A DNA stretch of 64,000 nucleotides from Rhyacophila brunnea (taxonomy: Eukaryota; Arthropoda; Insecta; Trichoptera; Rhyacophilidae). Made by a program: the position numbers and the translations under genes. Where the stretch lies: contig JAGYXB010000456.1 of assembly GCA_022495005.1 (NCBI GenBank), forward strand, positions 682,001 to 746,000, in the 5' to 3' direction. Positions within the stretch are counted from its first letter, which is position 1. Each line of letters opens with the position of its first letter. Shown here one piece after another: positions 59,208-64,000 of this stretch. The notes below the pieces were generated by a model that was not told the origin of the DNA, made no database searches, and saw only the letters and a list, made by a program, of their open reading frames with translations.

Positions 59208-59398
59208 TTAGGAAATTTTCGCGTGATTAATAATAATTGTATTCGTAGGTTCGTCAGTAAAGCTCACCGCCTGGATTGTGATGGAAGTGTTATCAAGTTC
59301 CATTTGCTTTTTCCTGAATGCTTCCAAATTGGTATATTTCCGAAGTTGTTCCAAATTATGTAAGTACGCAAAAATATAAATAATGCTTTCGCACATGC
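59208..59398 (-). CDS. Possible terminal exon of the LRR gene (uncertain)
   Basis: Minus strand: after a potential acceptor ending TATACAG, an open frame of 62 codons starts CATGTGCGAA and ends with TAA. Joined to the AG left over at the donor of exon 3 (61417), it reads on in frame as Ser-Met-Cys-Glu. The peptide (NLEQLRKYTNLEAFRKKQ and ITIQAVSFTDEP) looks protein-like but lacks the Cys-rich ending expected from LRRC28-type proteins. An in-frame match has a one-in-three chance of being accidental. The surrounding 58800-59830 is otherwise non-coding. Confidence 0.25.
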
Positions 59399-59837
59399 TG
59401 TATATTATTAAATTTCGTAATACTAATATGACTTTTGTGAAATACTAATGATTGAAATTAATGACAGGCCTTGTCAAAAATAATTGAAAATCACAACAGA
59501 AACAAGGAAACATAAATTGTTTGAAAATAGTAATGGATATTAATATTTTATGAACAAAGCGCCATTATTAAATTATCAGTTATGAGCTCTATCGACGTTA
59601 ATTAATTAATTAGCATGAATTTTGACAATAATTGGCAATATTCATATAAATACCTGTTAATTTTATTTATACTTTACTAACAAGGCATTTTTAGAAATAT
59701 TGCATAAATAAATTTAAGCAGAAAAATCTTTTTCATACTCTCTCTAGATCAGGGGTTCACAATCTGAATAGGTATGACATGGAAATTAAAAATTATTTTA
59801 ATCGTAATGTAAATATTTTTTTTTAAATTAGTAAGTA

Positions 59838-60002
59838 ATGCCGATGATGGCCGAGCGGATAACGTGTCGGTCTATAATGTCGAAAGTTCCGGGTTCGAAT
59901 CCTGGGCTTGGCAAAACATCATGTGTGTTTGGACTCCCTAATATTTTGAGCAATTAGTGTCTAACATCCATTTCTTGTTAAAACAACCTCTACTCTGTGG
60001 AC
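59838..60002 (+). repeat. tRNA-derived SINE S1, sense copy
   Basis: The head GCCGATGATGGCCGAGCGGA (A-box region) with GTTCGAATCC as B-box, followed by the S1 body (CTAACATCCATTTCTTGTTA), is shorter than at 38815-39050. It directly abuts the CAGTGGCG-type element. Confidence 0.75.
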
Positions 60003-61332
60003 CATAATAGCGAAGGGTGGAGGTAGGCTGTTAAGATCCGCCATAAATAGTGCATATTGAGCATTGTTAGTCATACGTATTTGTTTTTATTGAACTAAGA
60101 CTACAATAATTTACAGATGGTATTGGTTAGTTTTTAAAAATCAATTAAACAATGCCTTAACAAAACCATAATTGTTTTGTTATATTTTTGGCGATACAAA
60201 ATTGTACATACTTTTTCATTCATACTTATTTGGTTTCGTTGGATTAAGAATATATATTACACATTTACACATATCGTTGGTTCATTTTTTTTAATTCATT
60301 TAGCCCTGCCTAACTAAACTATACTACTTAAGGGGGGACACGCGTGTTTGAACATGTACCTAACAGAATTTTTTTAAACGGTACATGTTCAAACACGCGC
60401 GTCAATATCATTTTACTCCCTACTTCAATTATAGTTTGTCAATTTATGGCTACGGCCGTATGTTGTAGCTTAACCACTGGGGAATGACAAAAGGAATGGC
60501 GTATTTAAAAAAACACTACCTTATTCTTAGGTCAATAATGATTATAAAGCAATCATTATTCATAAGATGTTTATCACACTTGAATGGTCAAAGACATAGC
60601 TTATAATAAATATCTTTAGAATCATCTTCAAATGTGTTAATCTTGCCGATTTTTTGAATAATAAAATGCCTAATTCTTGTCAAATTTGGGATCACAGAGA
60701 TTATCAATATAATTTTTTATCGTGAATATTTTACAAAAATTATCTCGTAATAAATTATACTAATGGTTTTATAAATGCGTTTAAAATTAATAAATGTAAA
60801 AAATCTTAACACCACTGCACAGTTATGTACCGAAATATGACTATATTCTAAAACATTAGAGCGAGAGGTTTAAAAGAATACTATTTTATGTAACAAAAAT
60901 ACTTTATGCAGTCATCAAATGTTTAAAATAACTATAAAGGATAATAAGGCTTCAAAATTATATAAATAGATTATCTACAACGTTTAAGGAGTGTCCAGGA
61001 TCATGGTTTGAAAATACAATAAAAACTCAATTTTGACCTTCGACGAGCATGTCCCCTTTAAAAGATAAAAATATTATTCTATCTATAAAATATTCAAAGT
61101 TATGTATTATTTAATTGCATAATTTTAGATGTTCTATAAATCGACGAGTATTATTTGTCTATTATCTATTAGGGCTTGATTTTCGCAGAGTTTAATTGAA
61201 TTATAAAAACTAACCAACATCATCTGTAAATTGTAGTCTTATTTCAATGAAAACAAATAAGTATGACTGACAAAGTTTAGTGTGCACTATTTATGGCGGA
61301 TTTTAACAGCCAACCTCCACCCTTCGCCACTG
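60003..61332 (+). mobile_element. hAT-like element, CAGTGGCG family, with nested piggyBac-like MITE
   Basis: The left end AGCGAAGGGTGGAGGTAGGC and right end CAACCTCCACCCTTCGCCAC plus TG are inverted. Subterminal AACTTTGTCAGTCATAC-type arms follow. The right flank GTGGAGCC resembles the left GTGGAC. It contains the TTAA-flanked MITE 60328-61062. If the uncertain exon at 59208 belongs to the LRR gene, this element lies in its intron. Non-coding. Confidence 0.78.
60328..61062 (+). mobile_element. piggyBac-like MITE, complete copy with TTAA TSD
   Basis: TTAA stands at both borders (60328-60331 and 61059-61062), and the ends GGGGGGACACGCG and GCATGTCCCC are inverted. Next to the left end is a perfect 20-bp stem (60341-60360 with 60380-60399) around a 19-nt loop. 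About 730 bp long, without transposase. TTAA targets define piggyBac (and Kolobok) elements; the assignment is inference. Confidence 0.82.
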
Positions 61333-61416
61333 GTGGAGCCCCATATTATGATCTTCTTCGGATCGGACACGATAAAAAAGGGTACATAAAGGTAAAATAA
61401 TAAAAATAAAATTTAC

Positions 61417-63035
61417 CTTGTTGTTATGTCGACAACAGCATATCGGAATAAAGATTCCTTACAATGTTCGCAGAATGCGGTTGGACCATTTGATATATCT
61501 TCATATAAAACTACTGGTAAAATTTCCTGTAATTCTAGCCAATTATTTATCATATCTGGTGAGTTTATCTCACTGGAATTGTGATTTTGTGTCGTTTTAT
61601 CAACATCCATTTTTTCATTTTTGATGTTGTTATTATTGTCTATGCGAGATTCGAAAAATTTAAAAATCGAATAGCATTCCCTTTTAGACAGCTCTTCCAA
61701 AGATGGCGGCGATATGTTTGTGAAATTTTGTATTTCAATAAAATGAAATGGCAACACGATTTCTGTTATGTTGTTAATTAATTGACGCAGTTTCACTCTG
61801 ATTTTATTATGCATGTATGTTTTGTAGAAAGATGGATATGTGAAACATCTGAAATTTAAATAAAATATAGTTAACGTCACAATAATAATATGATTAATAA
61901 ATCAACATAACTAATGGGAACAATCATTTGACGAAGAAAAATATATTATGAACACAATCATCATCCACATTTAAAAAGTTAAACTACAATATCCAACATA
62001 TTTATATATATTTATTAAATTTTAGCTTAGCTTTTTATAGTATGGATTAAAATGTAGAATGATTGTGTACCTACCTACATAAATCAATCTGTCATAATTT
62101 AACACATCCTTCCATTCATATTAATTATTAATAATATAAAAATTGAACATAATATTATCATGATCCCATGCATTCCTGCGGTACCTACTGCCTGAAATGT
62201 GTTATCCAAACCAACAGTCAATCGGAAAAACATATTGTAGAAGTCCGCGTGATCCGTATTGGAATGGACTTAGTGACATAACCTTTTAAATATGATTATA
62301 TTAATAATTATTATTTTTTAAACAACGTTACGGCACATACCCAGAAAATTGATGTTGTATTAGCTTATCAATCAGCGTATGTAGCCATATTGAAAAGGGC
62401 ACATGTTGTAAAGATAAATTTCTCCAATATTCCAATTTAGTTGTATACAAATTGGAAACTGGCCTTTGAGATAACCAAAGCAGTTGATTATCTGAAAAAT
62501 AGTAAATAAAATCACTTTAAATTTGGAATCACTAATACCATCTATGTATTAGATAAGAAAGTAAAATAATCATGAAAATATGAAAAATGGTAGATATTAT
62601 AATGCTGTCTTTGCTGTTATATTTACCAGACACTGATAGTTCTTTCAACTTTTCCAATTTCCATAAACTATGTGGCAAATATTCTATTGTATTATCATCT
62701 AAAATCAACCGTTTCAAGCCTTCAATTCTTGATAATTCTTCTGGAATTTCAGACAGTAGATTTCCACTTAAATCCAAAGTTTTTAATGTTTGTAGAAGAT
62801 AAATTTCCTTGGGTAATATTTTTATATCGTTTCCAGTGAGGTATAAATTTCTTAATACTTTAAAACAGTATAAATTAATTGGAAAATCTGTAATGTGATT
62901 TTCTTTCAGGTAAATATCCGTTATTGTCGATTTTCCATTGATGATGACATCTGGTGGAAAATCTTTGAAGCCTCTATAGTTCCAATGTAATACTGATAAG
63001 TTGTTATTTTCATCGGTAGATGTCGGTAAATTCAT
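61417..63035 (-). CDS. Leucine-rich-repeat protein, spliced, 3' end open (LRRC28/58-like)
   Basis: Exons (minus strand): 63035-62627, 62491-62341, 61848-61417; introns GTAAAT..CAG and GTATGT..CAG. The phases fit (409+151+432 nt), giving 330 codons plus two bases before the donor AAG|GTAAAT at 61417, so at least one more exon is missing. Residues 38-145 hold five LRRs of the LxxLxLxxNxIxxLP type (for example LKTLDLSGNLLSEIPEEL), a protein-interaction scaffold. There follow a helical region, an Asn/Asp-rich linker and a CEHC pair (Cys313, Cys316), perhaps half of a zinc site. No signal peptide or membrane segment, so probably cytosolic. In-frame stops 27 and 36 nt upstream fix the ATG, unless a 5' UTR intron exists: TTTTACAG at 63076-63083 could be its acceptor. 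LRR plus a C-terminal Cys pair resembles LRRC28/LRRC58; orthology is unproven and the cellular role unknown. Confidence 0.85.
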
Positions 63036-64000
63036 TATTGAAAATGATTCACGTATATTTTAATTGTATTATATTCTGTAAAAGAGCTATTTTCATTGAA
63101 TTAAAATAATATTATTTAGATAATATTATAATATAATGAGTATTAGATAATTTCAGAAAACTTTTTTTAAATTATGATTAAAATTAATTATTATGGAATT
63201 ATGTTTTTGTATATTATGCACAAAAAGTAAACTAAAAAAATATTAGTACCTAATTCATTTTATTAACAATGTTATTATTTTAATACCTAATTTGTTTTAA
63301 AAATACATACCTAATACCCATACCCATTGACAGGTAGGTGCCTAAAGCAAAAATATATATTTATTTAATTATTATAAATTTTAAATATATTTTTAGGTCA
63401 CCATTTTCTCATTAACTCATTACCTACTTAAAACAAAACATTGCGTTATGTTGACATCTCTGTCTCTCATTTTAATTATACAAAAAAACACACACATTAT
63501 TCTATAGACATTATATGAACACACTACTGTCGGTTACTCACTCCACTAACGCACACAATAATATATTGTTTACTTCTACATTATGTACAAAAACGAACAG
63601 ATTGTTTTGCATTTTTTTCTCGTCAGAATCACTCTAAAATTTTACAGCACTAATTTTTAGCGTGGCACAATCTGGCCCGAGATGTGACGAAACGGCTTTG
63701 GCTATAATCCAAAAATCTAGTGTGAGCTTCGTTTATTTTTGTTCTTCTGTATATTCTTATAAAATATTGTTGAAAGATTTTTTTGTTTATGGTAGGTATT
63801 AACACAATCGATTATGAAAAACCTCTTCAGTTTTTTTTTAACCATAAACAATAAATATTTACTCGAGAGGAATATTATAGCTGATGAACGATGATTGTTG
63901 AAGTTCTGTGTTCTCAAACAATACGTATACATATATTACTATTAGCAAGATACCGATAATTGACTGTATTATGAAACAGTGTGCATTTGGTGTGTGATAT
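63036..64000 (-). other. Upstream region of the LRR gene
   Basis: AT-rich, with no further exon recognised; a 71-codon minus frame at 63717-63932 shows no domain. The promoter and transcription start should lie here or beyond the window. Confidence 0.4.

Noticed and set aside
62587..62802. 71-codon plus frame
   Set aside because: Antisense shadow of the LRR exon.

Overview
This window looks like a gene-poor, transposon-dense stretch of an insect nuclear genome. It is strongly AT-rich, has spliced genes, TTAGG-type telomere-like arrays (TTAGG is the common insect telomere unit), RTE, Jockey/CR1-like and R1-like LINE remnants with target-site duplications, tRNA-derived SINEs, an irritans-type mariner, many hAT-like elements, TTAA-flanked piggyBac-like MITEs and a Helitron end. 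The repeat mix would suit a hemipteran or a lepidopteran; the sequence alone does not decide. No bacterial operon, CRISPR array or rRNA gene was seen.

The only convincing host gene lies at the right end on the minus strand (63035 down to 61417, continuing leftwards). It is a spliced leucine-rich-repeat protein with a C-terminal CxxC segment, resembling the LRRC28/LRRC58 kind of protein. Three exons join in frame with GT-AG introns; the last exon is not established. A possible in-frame terminal exon sits at 59208-59398. If that is right, the intron between holds a hAT-like element (60003-61332) that itself contains a piggyBac-like MITE (60328-61062).

Left third (1-22 kb): tRNA-bearing foldback repeats (822-1600, 8105-8620); a 9-bp-TSD element (2158-2529); a decayed mariner (4562-5867); a piggyBac-like MITE (6100-6639); a hAT relic with perfect ends and TSD (7188-7938); antisense LINE tails (9386-10172); a long inverted repeat closed by a 14-bp palindrome (10300-11285); and CAGTGGCG-type hAT elements interrupted by an RTE LINE (12984-13770) and by a palindromic element (17408-17657).

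Middle (22-45 kb): a second copy of the palindromic element (24685-24950), LINE and SINE fragments, a three-layer nest of insertions (30605-31495), several hAT elements with 8-bp TSDs (32228-33068, 35700-36350, 37118-37753, 41698-42288), a Helitron 3' end (34709-35055) and the best preserved RTE copy (39863-40931).

Right third (45-64 kb): more LINE, SINE and piggyBac-like copies, two oppositely oriented copies of one hAT family each carrying a different insertion (49002-50100, 50692-51542), two tRNA-foldback elements (51861-52380, 53224-53710), a further 9-bp-TSD element (54433-54867), a GC-rich hAT MITE (55347-55753), and then the LRR gene.

The most unusual themes are: (1) a group of TIR elements with related GT..CCGGA termini and 9-bp TSDs, some carrying TTAGG-like arrays; (2) foldback repeats with tRNA-like modules in both arms; (3) hAT elements that keep one terminal plan while changing the self-complementary block inside it (ACCGGT, CCCGGG, CTCGAG); (4) an asymmetric palindrome plus a one-sided tail with 9-bp TSDs. 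All identifications were made by eye; TSDs and inverted repeats are seen directly, family assignments are inference.
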